A stretch of DNA of 64,000 nucleotides from Gnetum montanum (Eukaryota > Streptophyta > Gnetopsida > Gnetales > Gnetaceae). Below, piece after piece: positions 46,507-58,971 of the stretch (positions are counted from its first letter, which is position 1; each line of letters starts with the position of its first letter). A program made the translations under genes and the position numbers. Location: positions 16,578 through 80,577 of the forward strand of contig MNCI01000563.1 in NCBI GenBank assembly GCA_015680685.1, in the 5' to 3' direction. The notes under the pieces are model-generated. The model made no database searches, was not told the DNA's origin, and was given only the letters and a program-made list of their open reading frames with translations.

Positions 46507-48524
46507 AACCCTAAGAAACATCTTACTTTGATGATCATGGTTGGCTTAGGCTAATCAAAAATTTTCTTAGTCTTTGTTGGATCTATAACAATGTCTTCTT
46601 TTGAGACCACATTATCTAGGAACTGCACTTCTTTCTACAAAAGGTGGCATTTGTTAGATGAGAAAATAGCTAATTCTCTTAGATATTTGAACAATTTTTA
46701 TCAAATTTTGCTCATGTTTTTTTTTCATTTTTAAGTAGATAAGAATGTTATCAATTAAGAATATGATAAACTTATCCAAATAGGATTGCAAAACATTGTG
46801 CATCAGGTTCATGAAGACTATAGGCTAATTTGTGAGTCTAAAGGGAACCATGAGGAATTTGTAGTGTCCACACCTAGTTCTCAAAGTTGTCTTAGGTATG
46901 TACTTATCCTTTATCTTTAACTAATTGTAGCCTGATTTGAGATCAATCTTGAAGAATATTGTAGCACCGCTTAACTAGTTAAACAATTCCTTAATATGGG
47001 GAAGAAGATTCTTATTTTTTATGATTACTTGGTTTACCTGGTTGTAATTAATGCATTATCTAAGTATACCATATTTCTTCTTCACAAAAAAGACTAAGGC
47101 TTCCCAAGTCAAAACATTCAATCTAATCAAATCTTTGTCTAGCAACTCTTGCACTTGAATCTTTAATTATGCTAACTCAATAAAGGAGATTTTGTAAGGA
47201 GCTTTATAGATAGGATTTGTTCCAAGCTTGAGAGAAATCTTAAACTCAATGACTCATTTTGAAGGTAGACTAGAAAGTTATTTCTAAAAAACATCCAAAA
47301 ACAAGTTCACTATTAGAATCTTTGAAGTTTTTAATGTTGGAGTAGTGAGCATAAAGCAAGTATGTCCTTTCTTTATCATGTACTTGAAGGAGTTGGAAGA
47401 GATGAGATCCAATTTAATGGATCTTTTATGAATTTAGATTACAACTTCTTGATTTTTAGGTAACCTTAAATAGAGAGTTTTATCCTTAAAATCAACTTTA
47501 CCTTCATATAGACTTAACCAATCCATCCTCTAGATTATGTCATAGCCCCCTAGCTTTATCATGGATAGGGTACTAGGTATAACTACATTTTGAATGCACA
47601 ATGGTGCATCATGGCATACTTCTTTGACCACATAATTCTAATTGAATGATTTAAAGTGAAATTACCTAAAGAGGTATATTGAAGTCTTAATTTAGTTACA
47701 AGAGAGGGATAGTTTAATATTTAATAGATAATCATGCAAAATAGATAATATTTCATTTAATATAGTACTCTAAAATTCCATGATGGTGCTGGAATGTTGA
47801 TCCAAAGATTCATCTAACAATGCATAGATCTTAGCATGGTTTCCACCTTGCATTGCATCTCCCTTGAAGTTTGAATAGTTTCTATGAATGTCGGCCATCT
47901 TTTTCATTACAAGAAGGGTACCACGCACAATGATACATCATGACATATATTTTTGACCATATGATTCTAACCAAGCAACTAAATTAGAATGGAATTGCAC
48001 AAGTATAGGAAAGTCTTAATGTAGTTACAAAAGTAAAATCAATGAAAGAATGGATCACATTAGTATCATATAAAGTAGATAATCTTTCATTTAATATAGT
48101 ACCTTCAAATTCCATGATAGTGTTGGATTGCTCATCCAAAGGTTCATCTAGCAATGCATAGATCCTGGCATGGTTGTAACATTGTGTTGCACCTCCCTTG
48201 AAGTCTAGATGAATTTGGTAGATGTGTCCCATCTTGTTATAATGGTGACAGTGTATCCCATAGGCTACAAAAGGAGGGCAGTTAGCTTGATTACCTTGAT
48301 AGGCCTATTTGCCTTACATGACCTAGCCTTTTTTTCCTACCCTAGTTGAACTAGTTATTCTAATTTTCATGTCTTCTTGCTTGCTTATATCAATTCTAAT
48401 GATGCATGTGAGGAAATCACTTATTTAAGTCTTCCCTTCAATTGATTAGTTCTACTTCAATGTGGATACCATGCACTCTATCTTCTTCATAAGCAGCTAT
48501 CATTAATTTAACCATGATGACTCT
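46507..48524 (-). pseudogene. Chromovirus D, piece 2: gag end, protease, RT
   Basis: On the minus strand, from 48524 down: the gag C-terminal part; a zinc-knuckle remnant near 48230-48260 ('CHHYNKMGHI'); a protease region in the frame 47984-48232 ('ILNERLSTLYDTNVIHSFID', where DSGATHSFI is expected); then RT from about 47150 to 46512. RT landmarks are 'FFVKKKYGILR', 'IDLKSGY', '[10 protein letters not shown]' and 'FLIDNILIY', the last with DN in place of the catalytic DD. A 329-bp tandem duplication covers the protease area (47596-48240). It joins 55841-56225 upstream and 6620-6727 downstream. Confidence 0.85.
47596..48240. repeat. Tandem duplication of about 329 bp within D
   Basis: Unit 1 (47596-47924) starts gcacaatggtgcatcatggc; unit 2 (47925-48240) starts gcacaatgatacatcatgac. 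Both continue through the 'aatatttcatttaatatagtac' and 'gcatagatc.tagcatggtt' blocks in the same order. The units are clearly diverged, so the duplication is old. Confidence 0.8.
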
Positions 48525-49264
48525 TGTCATAACCTAAAATTTGCATAGGTATAACTATTTAATTTATTTCATGAATTTAATTATTTAATGTTGTCAAGGA
48601 TATTTTAATAAGTTAATTCTATTTTTATAAACTAAATAACCAAAGTATAGTATTGTTGTTAGTGTTATTATTTTTGTTAATGATGTTGGTATCATCCTAT
48701 ATAAGTGAATACAATATGATTACTAGAGTATTTTGTTAAAGTTTTATATTCTTTGCTTTTACTAATATTGGAGCTCAATAATAGATATTACATATATTTT
48801 ATGATTAAATGTTGAAATCCAATTACCCCTAGAAGTTTTTCTTTCAGTTAGTTATCATATCTTTACAAGTATTTGATTATGCATATTTTATTCTTATTGT
48901 ACACATGTGATTATATCATACTCTGTTCATAGAGCATTTTGAACCATAATCCTACCCAAGCCATACCCCCTATTACTTTTTATCATTAAACTAGAATTCT
49001 AAGTTTATTTTTAATTATAATTAAATGTCACATTAATCAACTTTAGAAAGGAAGTACTTTAGAATGGTATCCTACCTAGAATTTAATCTTATTGATGTGT
49101 CGAGGATGTTCAAAAACACTAGTTTCACTAGAATCAAAGTTACAATTTTTGAGATATTGCATTTTTAGTTTGTTAAAAATCCTATAAAAGTTTGCACATT
49201 TAAAATGTATGACAATAATAAACAATGTTTAGATATGCTTTCGGTATGTGAATGTGTAGTGCAC

Positions 49265-49480
49265 TTAGGGACTATCATTTAGAATGATGCTAAGGTACTC
49301 ATTTCTCAAGTCAAAGACCTAGGCTCGAGCTTAGGTGCAGCCACTCTAAGAGGTTAGGCTTTCACTCATCTCTCATTCTTCATGGGACTTTGCTTGGTGG
49401 GATGAGAATTATGGTTTATGATAATGATCTTAAACATGTAATGCACTTGATAAGGATCTCATAAGTTTAAATGAAATTTG
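49265..49480 (+). repeat. Probable tRNA-derived SINE
   Basis: The plus strand shows a box-A-like word (agaatgatgctaaggtactc) and, about 30 bp later, a box-B-like word (aggctcgagctta) as in tRNA-derived plant SINEs. The end is not sharply defined. Confidence 0.4.
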
Positions 49481-49661
49481 ATTTAGAATTCACCTATGCT
49501 TATTATAAGTGTTTAAACCCTAAGGGTATTAGTTAGGAAATAAAATAAGAAAATGGACTTATAAAATGGAAACAGAAAAAAGGTTATAAAATTTAGTTAA
49601 AAAAAAAAGATAAATGTGGCTTCATGCCACATAAACATAGTTGAAGATAGGAAAAGACAAG

Positions 49662-49681
49662 AATAAACACACACACACACA
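49662..49681. repeat. Short (CA)n microsatellite
   Basis: A run of ac dinucleotides in otherwise AT-rich sequence within element G. Confidence 0.8.
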
Positions 49682-49805
49682 TGTACATGATATGTATAAC
49701 ATATGTATTTTATACCCATTGCAAATTTTTCCTCACCACCTCTCTTCCCTGTGCATTAGGGGTTTTCAAAAATAGAAATCATTTTCTATATAGTTTCTTC
49801 ATTTT

Positions 49806-52740
49806 AAAGCTACTACCTGTACTGACCTAAATCGTCGGTGTAAGGTTGGAAGAGAAACAAACACCGAGAGATCATTGAGCAAGCACAGCTAACCCTACCT
49901 TCACTTGAGGACAAGCTAGAAAAGGGAACGAAGGCAGAGTGCCTTGGATTTTTTGCACAAAAATCAACCAAGGGCTTCCCCAAACGTAAGCTATGGCTAG
50001 CGCTAGGGTTATCGTAAACGGTGTAAATGGGATGTAAACGGAACGCAAACAATAATATGAAATGTAAACAAAGCATACTGAATTATAAATAAAGTATAAA
50101 TAGAGCTAAAAAAGTGTAAAGAAAGCTAAAAAATGTAAATGGAAGGCAATAATAAAACTGTATTCTATTTTTTAAATAAGAATGTGCACCGGTCAAAGCG
50201 TAGCTGCACGTATGGATGGCAGGTCAAGCACTAAGCCCCGGGATGATGTCTAAAGTGTTCGGATGCTAGGAGTCAAGTGTGTCTAAGCATCCTAGGCTGC
50301 TAGCCAATACTTCCCATTCTACCAACCTTCAAAATTTCCGACCCCGTTTATGTGAATTAATAGGGTATTTATAGGGCTAGGCCAAGCTAAGGTGCAAAAT
50401 TCCAGAATGGAATCGACGGCTGGGAGATGGGAAGAAAGCAGATCTTGTAACACGTGTCCAATGGAAAACTATGTATGAGTTGGATATGTGTTGGCAAGTT
50501 ACGTTCCTAACTAGATACATTGCATTTTACAATTTGTGGGTTATTCAAGCCCATGAAAGTACATTTAATTTAGACCATGAGTGCTTGACATTCCCACAAA
50601 TGAAGAGTTACAATGAAATGAACAACAAGAGAAATTCAACCTTGACTCGCTTGACCATGGATCAACTACTCTAGGATGTCAAGATGTTGATTTGAGGCTG
50701 TTCGAGGCATCTCTGTTTGACCAGGGCTTCCAACATGAGTTGTATGGGCTTCAATGTGTCTTCAGTGTGCATTTTAAGTGTTTTTGTGCAAGAGTGACTG
50801 GAAGTCATGCTACAGTCATGATGGGCAGTCATGTTGGGCATGATCCCAACATGACCTGAGCATGAGTCACTATGGGCAGTCATGTTGGGCGTGACCTCAA
50901 TGTGACCTAAGAATGAGGTGAGAAAAATGCAATTTTTGACACCAAATTTGGAATTTCTTCAAGCCTATTTTTAAGTACAACTGCTGCCTGTCTACGTGTG
51001 ATCTGGATCTGGAAATTTGAGGTTGAAAATATCTGATTTGGAGCCTATTTTGAATAGGTCATGTTGGGATTTGGGCAGGTCACACTGTGGTCACGCTAGG
51101 CATGACCTGCAGCATGACCTAAAAACTTGCAATTTTGATGCTAGACGCTGAACACTAGAATTTTTGAACCTTGAGAAATTGTCTTCCACTTTTGATTTGA
51201 TTTGATGCTGCTTGGATTTGTTCATGATGAGGGTGAGCAAACCACCTTGGGCAAGCTAGGTGTGAGCTCAATGCCTTAGCCAAATTTTTCCTTCTGAATG
51301 CTCGAAAGGACTTGAGTCATTTTCATTTTAAAGTGCTAGGCTGAAATTAGTGGTGTTTCACTACCAGCCTAGTTTTTTCCATTTTAAGCATACTTCTTTG
51401 ATTTCTAAACACATGTCAGGGGCCATATGTCACACTACATGTGATTCTTTTGCTTATATATAGATTTTGGCCTTTAGTGTGTTTCATTTTAGGTTTGTAA
51501 AAGGTTTCTAGCATGTAGGCTTAAAGCAAAGTGAAATATATTACAGGCATGTTGGATGGGAAAGAAAGCTAGTAAAAAGACTTTGAAAGATCTTGCAACA
51601 CTTTAATAAATTTTATTTATTTTAATTTTATTGTGACTATCTTATTTCCTTGTGGATTTTCTATTCTTCCTCTCTACTTCCTGATTCTTCATGGTTCTTT
51701 TATGATTTTATTTATTATGTCAAGACTCTACTGAATTTTTGTCAATTTAAGCTTGTTTTTATAAGGAAATTCGTATTGTAAATTTTTCCAAATCATTTTC
51801 AATCTTTTGGTAAATTTCTAAATTATGTGGGAATTTTACCCAACTTTTTTCTTGGATATTTTATGATTATCTTAGATTAGCCCTTGATACAAATGAGATT
51901 TTATGAAAATTCTTGTGGAAATTTAGCTATTATGAACTTTTGGCTATTTCAAGAATCTTAAGTATTTGAAACATAATAAAATAGTATATATTTGATCATT
52001 TTTACTCAATTGGTAGTCAAAGCTACAAATCATTTATATGCCTCTATCTACATGCAGTAGTGGAGTGTTCCTTAATAGAACCCAACCCATGGAAAGAAGG
52101 GCTTAGACAAATTTTCTACCTTAGATTTTGATTCATAAGTTCATGTAATGTTGGGAAACTAGTTGAGACCATGACATTGAGCATTTGAGTTTAGTGATGT
52201 GCAGTGAGGCATAGTCAAGACCTATCCTTCTAATGATGTAGGTGCCTCGGCCACTAAAGATGTTAGTAGTAGGGCTATTGCAAAGACCCAACCATGAGTA
52301 ACTTGTTTGAGGTCACAAGGATAATTTAATGTTAGTAGTAAGGTTATTCCAAGGCTTGTAGATATATTCCTTTTGTAATGAGGGTAGCTAAGACCTAGCC
52401 TTTGAATATTCCTGGATAAAATATAAAATATCTAGATTTTTGGAAAATTTGTGACTTATCTAGATTTGAAACATTTTTGGCTATTTAATTGAAGACCTTT
52501 GCATAGATTGTATCTTGAGAATTTGGTCCAAAAATTTTATACTCCATGAATAGGAAAATAAAATAGCTTTTCTTATTTGAGGGGTTTTGACTCTTGCATT
52601 TCGATCCAAATAGCCTACGAATCATCGAGAGAGATACATGGGGTGAAAGGTGAGTCAATTCTACACAACATGGATCCCCTAAACTAGAAAAATAATATTT
52701 GTATATTTTTTATTTTTTTATAATAAATATCTTCTACACT
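49806..52740. other. Noncoding LTR-like stretch in element G
   Basis: The part 49806-50420 is less AT-rich and has repeated gtaaac/gtaaat words at 50013-50130 and a minus-strand TATA-like box near 50370. The part 50700-51150 has repeated 'catgttgggc.tgac' words. The part 52000-52430 looks like a fragment of another LTR. No protein domain is visible; small frames at 49813-50076, 50471-50674 and 50671-50883 look like chance. Confidence 0.4.
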
Positions 52741-52749
52741 TTTTTGGAT

Positions 52750-55165
52750 ATTGATTCATGTACATATTTTTATAAATAAATAATGAAATAAAATGAAACT
52801 ATGTTACATCCAAATACCCATAAGATCTATTGGACAAATATTACATTTTCATGAAAAATAAATATAGACTTTACAAATTAACCAAGCACCAATGGGAGCA
52901 TAAAAAACAAATCATAAAAGTTTTTTCTTATAACATTATAATGTTGTCTCAAATGGGTAGTTATAGCACAAGAAAGAAACACATGTAACTTATCTTCAAT
53001 GGCTCTTAATTTGCACAACCTACAAATGCACTCTTCATAGGGAGTTGAATCCATTTTCTACTTTTAATTCTAAGATAATAAGAACTTAAATGAAGCTTTT
53101 TGATAGCATTTTGATACTTGATGGAAATAGCACCTAAAAGATTGTGAGCCTCTACATCTAGTTTATTTGATTTAATGTGATGTAAATAAAATTACCTCTT
53201 GCCTTTCACATTAGCCCATATCTATATCAAAACATTCTACTTGACTAATAGAATATGCTTTGGATTTTGTTGCATGTCCTCCAATGAGATATTCCATTTT
53301 CTCAACCATTGCATCCCTTGTAAATACCAACCACACTCTCATGAATCTTCAAGAATTACTTTAGAGAATTTATCTTACCTTAAGATATGCAAGCTATGAA
53401 TGTATGTAATGAATTGGCATAAGCTTTCTATTTTTAAAAGTAATAAATCACATCCACATAATAATATTGAGTAAGGTATTTGCATCTTCACCTTTAACTC
53501 ATTGAAAAGAAAAAAATTTTGCACTCTTTTAATATTTAGATCTAATGTGATGTAAATAAAATTACCGCTTGCCTTTCACATTAGCCCATATCTATGTCAA
53601 AACCTTCTACTTGACTAATAGAATATGCTTTGGATTTTGTTGCATGTCCTCCAATGAGATATTCCATTTTCTCAACCATTACATCCCTTGTAAATACCAA
53701 CCACACTCTCATGAATCTTCAAGAATTACTTTAGAGAATTTATCTTACCTTAAGATATGCAAGCTATGAATGTATGTAATTAATTGGCACAAGGTTTCTA
53801 TTTTTAAAAGTAATAAATCACATCCACGTAATAATATTAAGTAAGGTATTTGCATCTTCACCTTTAACTCATCTAAAAGAAAAATTTTCTGCACTCTTTT
53901 AATATCTTTCCAAAGTTTAGCACTAAGTCCAAGTTCCCAAACAACACATCCATACAATAGAATAGGATAGGTAATAGTATGAAAATTTTCTTTTCTAACC
54001 TTCCAAGCCTAGAGGCCTAAATCTTTACACTTGTTTTTGAAAGAAAACTAAGCCTTGAAACCTCCTCCTATTTTTTATTTGACACACTTCCCCCACATGT
54101 AATTGTTCATGTAAATGAGACCCAAATATGTAAAAAAATCTACTATTTTCACATTGGTACCTCCAAAATGGAAGTTATAATAGTTATTTATTATACCCTA
54201 AATCATCAATTTTGTTTTCTCTACATTCACTTGAAGACCAAATAAATGACAATAATTTTCTAAAATTTGCAACATATTTTGTGTACATTTTGCAATAGTG
54301 GAAATCAAGACAACATCATCTGCATATAAAAGAAGAATAACTGCATCCTTTACATAACTATCTTACCCGTTACATACCATAACTATCTGAATCCAATTTT
54401 AATACCATGACTATCTTACCCGTTACATAACTATTCTTGCATTTCATCAATAACGATACCAAAGAGAGTTGCAGAAAGTGGACAACCTTGTTGAACTCCA
54501 TTTTGCTTTGAAATTGAAATTTTTTCTCAAAAGTGCATTATATAATTTCAATAATCACTTTTTTATACAATCTTTGAGTTGTTGCAATCAAATCTAAAGG
54601 GGGACCAATTTTATGCAAGCATAACCATAATTTTATAAGAATCACTTAATTATATGCTTTAACAAAATCAATAAAACAAATAAAAACGTTGTTATTAGGC
54701 ATTTTTGCAAACACCATACAATGTCTAAGAGTAACTAAGTGATCAATAGTAGAGTGATTTTGTTTGAAACATGTTGGACATCTTGCCTTGACCTAGTTAG
54801 CTTCAACCCAAAAATTGATTCTCTTTTCTAACAGAATACCCAACAACTTAGCAAAAATATTACTCACAATGATCATTTGATAATTGTTCAAATTATGTAA
54901 ATCCCCCTTTTTATATAACAAGATAGCTTTACTAGTTTTTCAATGTTGATTTAATTCTAGCTCCATTGCCGAATTTAATTTATGTCAAATTTCTCTATGA
55001 ATAGAAAATCCTACGAACTTTAATTCTGCATATAAACCAACTAAATCTATAGTTGTGCCAAATGCTAACTTTTCAATATCCTTTGTGACTTCTTTAAGAG
55101 TAAATTTGAGAGGTGCTTGTTGTACAGTAGTCGTAGAATTATAAGCAAATATCTTGAAAAAAAAT
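52750..55165 (-). pseudogene. LINE reverse transcriptase relic
   Basis: On the minus strand, a non-LTR reverse transcriptase with stops. Upstream is the region of 'FIDLVKAYN', then the segment equivalent to the usual G-QGCPLS block (rc of about 54480), then the catalytic 'LLYADDVVLI' (rc of 54311-54335) intact, then 'LFGLQVNVEKTKLM' and 'YLGLIYM'. The frame 53745-53957 carries 'WELGLSAKLWKDIKRVQKIF'. The C-terminal part near 53010 ('RAIEDKLHVFLSC') resembles the cysteine-rich end of plant LINEs. An internal 370-bp tandem duplication is present. The clade is not resolved. Confidence 0.8.
53168..53910. repeat. 370-bp tandem duplication within the LINE
   Basis: Two adjacent units, 53168-53537 and 53538-53910, are nearly identical: each has 'taatgtgatgtaaataaaat' at its start and carries the same 66-codon plus-strand frame (53199-53399 and 53569-53769) that differs at two residues. 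The frame itself is antisense to the LINE and not a gene. Confidence 0.9.
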
Positions 55166-55840
55166 AAATAATGAAGAGGCTTTATGACAAAAACATTGTC
55201 AAAACTAGCTAGATTCCTTTTTAATAGTGTAAGAAAAATATTCTTGGTGCTCCTTTTTTAATGATGTAAGCAAGATATTCCTATCATTCTTTTTTTTAAT
55301 GGTGTAAGCAAATTATTACTTTTTTTAATAATAAAATATGATAGATATGAAATTATCGTTTATGCCATTTGGAATATGACATTACAAGGATCATTTTTTA
55401 TTTCAACACTAACTATATGTTCAAGAAAAAATAATTTTATTTTATTAAATTTTTATTTCTATTATGATTATTTAATTTGGTAACCTTCAAATATCTTTAT
55501 TTCTAGATGTTTGATTGAGGTGAAACAAGTTTCATTAGAAGTGTTATTTTGTGTGCTTTTTAATGATGTGGTTGAATCTTTTGACATCTACATTTTTGTG
55601 GTTACATTAATTTCCATTTTTCTTAAAATAATTATATTCAATTATTTATGTAACTAGTTAGAAAGTTATGTGTTGTGTTGGCCAAATGTATTTATGCTTA
55701 TAATTCATAATTTTTATTATTAATAATTTTACATATTTTTTTGACTTAATAAATCAAGGTTAAATCCAAATCCTTGGGGTTTAGTAGCACTTCCATTAGT
55801 TATTTATAGGATTTTATAGATAATTAATAGGGGCATTACA

Positions 55841-56225
55841 TCTCTAATGTTAGGACCAAGGTCCCTATCAAATCTTTCCCTTTGAAGATTATCATCATTG
55901 GGCACATGTGGCATGTACTCACACAACTCTATGAATTTTTTGTCACCAGCATGCACCATCATGTTGCCTTGAGTGAGTGAATTAAATTGTTGTACCTTCC
56001 TAGCTACAAATGCTTTGGATAAGTACCTCTCCTTGAAGTCTACCACATATCCACTTGGTCACCATTTTTTCAACTATCCACCATCAAGCAACTATCTCTT
56101 GCAATTGAAAATTTGCAAGTCAGGTCTTATTACACTGCACTTAATTGTGCCAAAGACTTTCTCCATTTAGTGAGCCATTCCATGGCTTCCATTGGGTTTT
56201 CACTATCTTTGAAGACATTGGAAGA
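55841..56225 (-). pseudogene. Chromovirus D, piece 1: gag fragment
   Basis: On the minus strand, 56046-55804 reads 'DFKERYLSKAFVARKVQQFN' and 'KKFIELCEYMPHVP', then 'RDLGPNIRD', the classic gag core of plant chromoviruses. The region rc of 56060-56215 adds 'NPMEAMEWL' and a segment like 'IKCS'. Real D sequence ends at 55841, where G begins. This is the most upstream D piece that I can recognise; D's 5' LTR was not found. Confidence 0.8.
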
Positions 56226-56299
56226 ATTAGCTAACTACTAGAGCTACCTCTTATTGGCTACCTCACAATTGTCAAGACTAAACAAATTCTTAAACAATG

Positions 56300-56440
56300 A
56301 GGTGTCAACCTAGTGATAAGACTCTTGATTTGAAAACTCCAAGTCATGCATTCAATTCTAGTGAGAGATACTAAGTTATAAAGTTCTAATTGGACTATGT
56401 ACCTTCAGGTGTAGCTATATTACAATTATTTCGAGATTCC
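56300..56440 (+). repeat. Probable tRNA-derived SINE
   Basis: The plus strand has a box-A-like word (cctagtgataagactcttg) and a box-B-like word (gcattcaattctagtg) 30 bp apart, as in tRNA-derived SINEs. It lies near D's gag start. Confidence 0.4.
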
Positions 56441-57419
56441 ACTATGCCCCCCACAACTCAACTATCACCCACCCCCAAAAAAGAAGAAAACAATTTAATA
56501 AAATATTAAAAGATATATAAAAATCTATTAAAATACTTAAATGAAAATTATTAAATAACCATGGTAAGAAACAAATAATTCTAAGCCTAGAAATTTCTAG
56601 GATGTTACAAAATAATTTAGCTTTAAGAATTTCCAATGTTTGTGGTGAAAAATAATAATAATAATAAATACACAATTCAAATCCTAATAAAGTACTATTA
56701 AAACCTTAGAAAAGAACTACAATTTCTCGTACCTAAAAACAAATTCCAACAAATTCCTACAAATTTGAATCCCAATTTGGCACTAATGCTACAATCACCT
56801 AATCTCCTAGATCCACTATGTGGCTAAGATATGTAGCCTAGATTCCTAGGTAAGGTTAGAATTCTACTATCATTTTAAAAAAAAAAAACTATTTTACTTT
56901 AGGGAAACTTTGCCCCTAGCTACATGTTAAACTCTAAATACAACCTATAGGTCTCACCATGGGTATACCTCTTAAGCTACTAGTTAGGAAAGACCTTACT
57001 ACATATCAATATTAGAAATACCTCTAGCAAAACTATATCACAAGTTAACATAAAAGAAACTTATTCTTAAAAATTAATAAAATACATCCTAAAACATACT
57101 CCCCATCAAATGACATATACCAACTTATAAGAATAAAATTCATTGTTGCATGGAAATCATTAGTATAATAGAAAAAATGAAGCCTAAAAACCTAATTCAA
57201 CCTTCTATAAGAATAGAACAAGTTGTAGAAAAACTAAAAGCAAGCATAAAACCATTCATAGAAAACATTAGAAATGCATAAAATTAAGCATGATAGCAAA
57301 GAAACATTAAACTGGCATGGTAAAGATATTTAAACATTTTATAAGAACAAAAGAAAATATTGGAGTGAAAATATGAGAGCCTAGTAGCATCCTAAAAGAT
57401 CTTGGGTGGTTACACAACC
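56441..57419. other. AT-rich stretch, no gene recognised
   Basis: It has poly-A and (AAT)n runs near 56650-56668 and an LTR-start-like word on the minus strand (TGTAACATCC, from 56609), which might be a remnant of D's or another element's LTR. No coding sequence is visible. Confidence 0.45.
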
Positions 57420-58310
57420 ACATGAAGACTTTGATTTTCTTAGAGGTGATTTCCCACCATTCTCACTTTCAATTCAAAATCTATGCAAATTTCATTTTCA
57501 AAATGGCTTTTAATGAATGGGAAGTTATATCCTATAGGTTATCCAAATCCTCTTTAGCTCTACAAATGCTCTTCCAAATTGAGAAAGACATTTGTCTAGC
57601 CTTCCAAAGCTTGTATCTATGTTTAAGAGTGAAAGTTCGATCTTGTATTTGGGATTGGATGTTGTTACATGCCTAGCCAAACCAACAAGCACAAAGTTTT
57701 CTAATCTGGATATTTTCTATCCTCTTGACTTCTTAAGTCTAGCTGTGTCATGCCACCAAGCGAGAAGAATTCTATTACTCTCCTTGCCTTCAAACCTGAT
57801 AAAATCCTAGATGATTTGATTAGCTTTCTTTTGGGCTTGGTTTTTGTTTTCTCTAAGCAATGAAGGGAAGGGGATGATTATCGAGCCAAGATTGCATCTT
57901 ATTGGTTCATAACTAGCACTTAGTTTGTCTTTTGTAGATCATGTCAGTTTGTCTTTTGTAGATCATGTCATGCTAGGATTCAATTCCATGCTATCTGGAT
58001 AGGGGGATGCCCAAATACTTGTCTTTAAGAGATCCCAATACCATGTTTAAAGCCTTTAGGATATTTGCCTTGATAGTTGAGGGAGGACAGGTGACATGAA
58101 TAGTGGACTCCTATTAATTAATAGCAAGTCCCAGTTGTTAAGTTATGGAATTTAAGTGGCTTTTGATAGCCATGGCCTTTGCTGGTGATGCCTAAAGTTA
58201 CAATCTTGGTATTATCAACGTAATCACAGTGTGAATTTGATGTCTGTTTTGGGCATTTTCCTATAAAATACAAGCAAAAATTAAAGTTTCCCATTCCCAA
58301 AAAGGGGCAA
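57420..58310 (-). pseudogene. L1-like LINE relic
   Basis: On the minus strand, a segment near 58215 resembles the RT catalytic box ('YVDN', where Y-A-D-D is usual). The RT block 'KYLGIPL' is read from 58020-58001, preceded by 'ILKALNMVLGSLKD'. Further downstream (57900-57440), frames such as 'KKANQIIQDFIRF' and 'LKHRYKLWKARQMSF' resemble the C-terminal part of plant L1 ORF2. It is heavily mutated. A 24-bp exact tandem duplication (57922-57969) lies inside. Confidence 0.65.
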
Positions 58311-58971
58311 AACTAGAGTAACACGTTATGGATAGCAATATATTAACCTTACACATGTACCTACATACCGCATGCAAATGTTTCTATGTATATTTACTTG
58401 TTTTTGGGGCAGCAAAGAATCATAAAACTGCAACCATAATGAGATGTAAACCTACTAAATCTAATGTTTCTACATTCTTGTTACAACTACTATAGCTGCA
58501 TATTTAATTAATTTGATCCAGATTTAAATATTTACAACAAATATTAAATAGTTTCTTAACTTTTTTTCTAATTTGCAGGGTATAAATTTTATGGGCATGT
58601 CATGATATAAATGATAGATGGATACTACTGGCCATCGAATTCACACCCTAAGCGTAATGACTAGCAAAGCATTGAACTGGCCCTACCATGCTAATTATAT
58701 TTTAATGCGTTGAAATCATTTTGTTTGTAAATACAGAAACAAGGCCTTAATAACGAATAAAGATACACAATCATATATAAAGGTAGGGTAGGTTTTGCGT
58801 AAGTATGTCTCTTGCATTCATTGCTCACAACATGATTTGTTCATATTAATTTAGAATTCTATACAGATACATCATCTAGTCATTTGATTCTCTTGTAAAA
58901 AGAATTAGTAGCAAAAAATGTGATTGTTGGCTCTATACAATAATAATTCTATGGCAAGTTGCTACCAAACC
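58311..58971. other. AT-rich stretch, no gene recognised
   Basis: I see no domain or repeat family here. The last five bases (aaacc, 58967-58971) are the target duplication of F. Confidence 0.5.

Larger units (their letters stand above)
48525..55840 (-). mobile_element. Element G: unresolved insertion in D's gag
   Basis: On the minus strand this 7.3-kb block begins TGTAATGCCCC and ends GGTTATGACA, LTR-like ends. Flanks are actct (48520-48524) and tctct (55841-55845), four of five matching. Without G and one flank copy, D's gag frame continues across the join. I could not find two matching LTRs inside, so it may be one long LTR with nested insertions, or several elements. Recognisable contents are a SINE-like block (49265-49480), a promoter-like AT block on the minus strand (CTATAAATACCC, 50364-50375) and a LINE (52750-55165). 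Between 50700 and 52700 I see no gene. Confidence 0.55.

Noticed and set aside
53199-53769. Two near-identical 66-codon proteins as a small gene family
   Set aside because: They are antisense to a LINE and arise from a tandem duplication; no domain or start context supports them.
56603-56609. TGTAACATCC as the start of chromovirus D's 5' LTR
   Set aside because: Only about 380 bp separate it from the recognisable gag, no matching copy was found near 1-2189, and one short word is not enough.
57592-57810. Plus-strand frames at 57422-57810 as a gene
   Set aside because: The opposite strand reads as L1-like LINE C-terminal sequence, which explains the region better.
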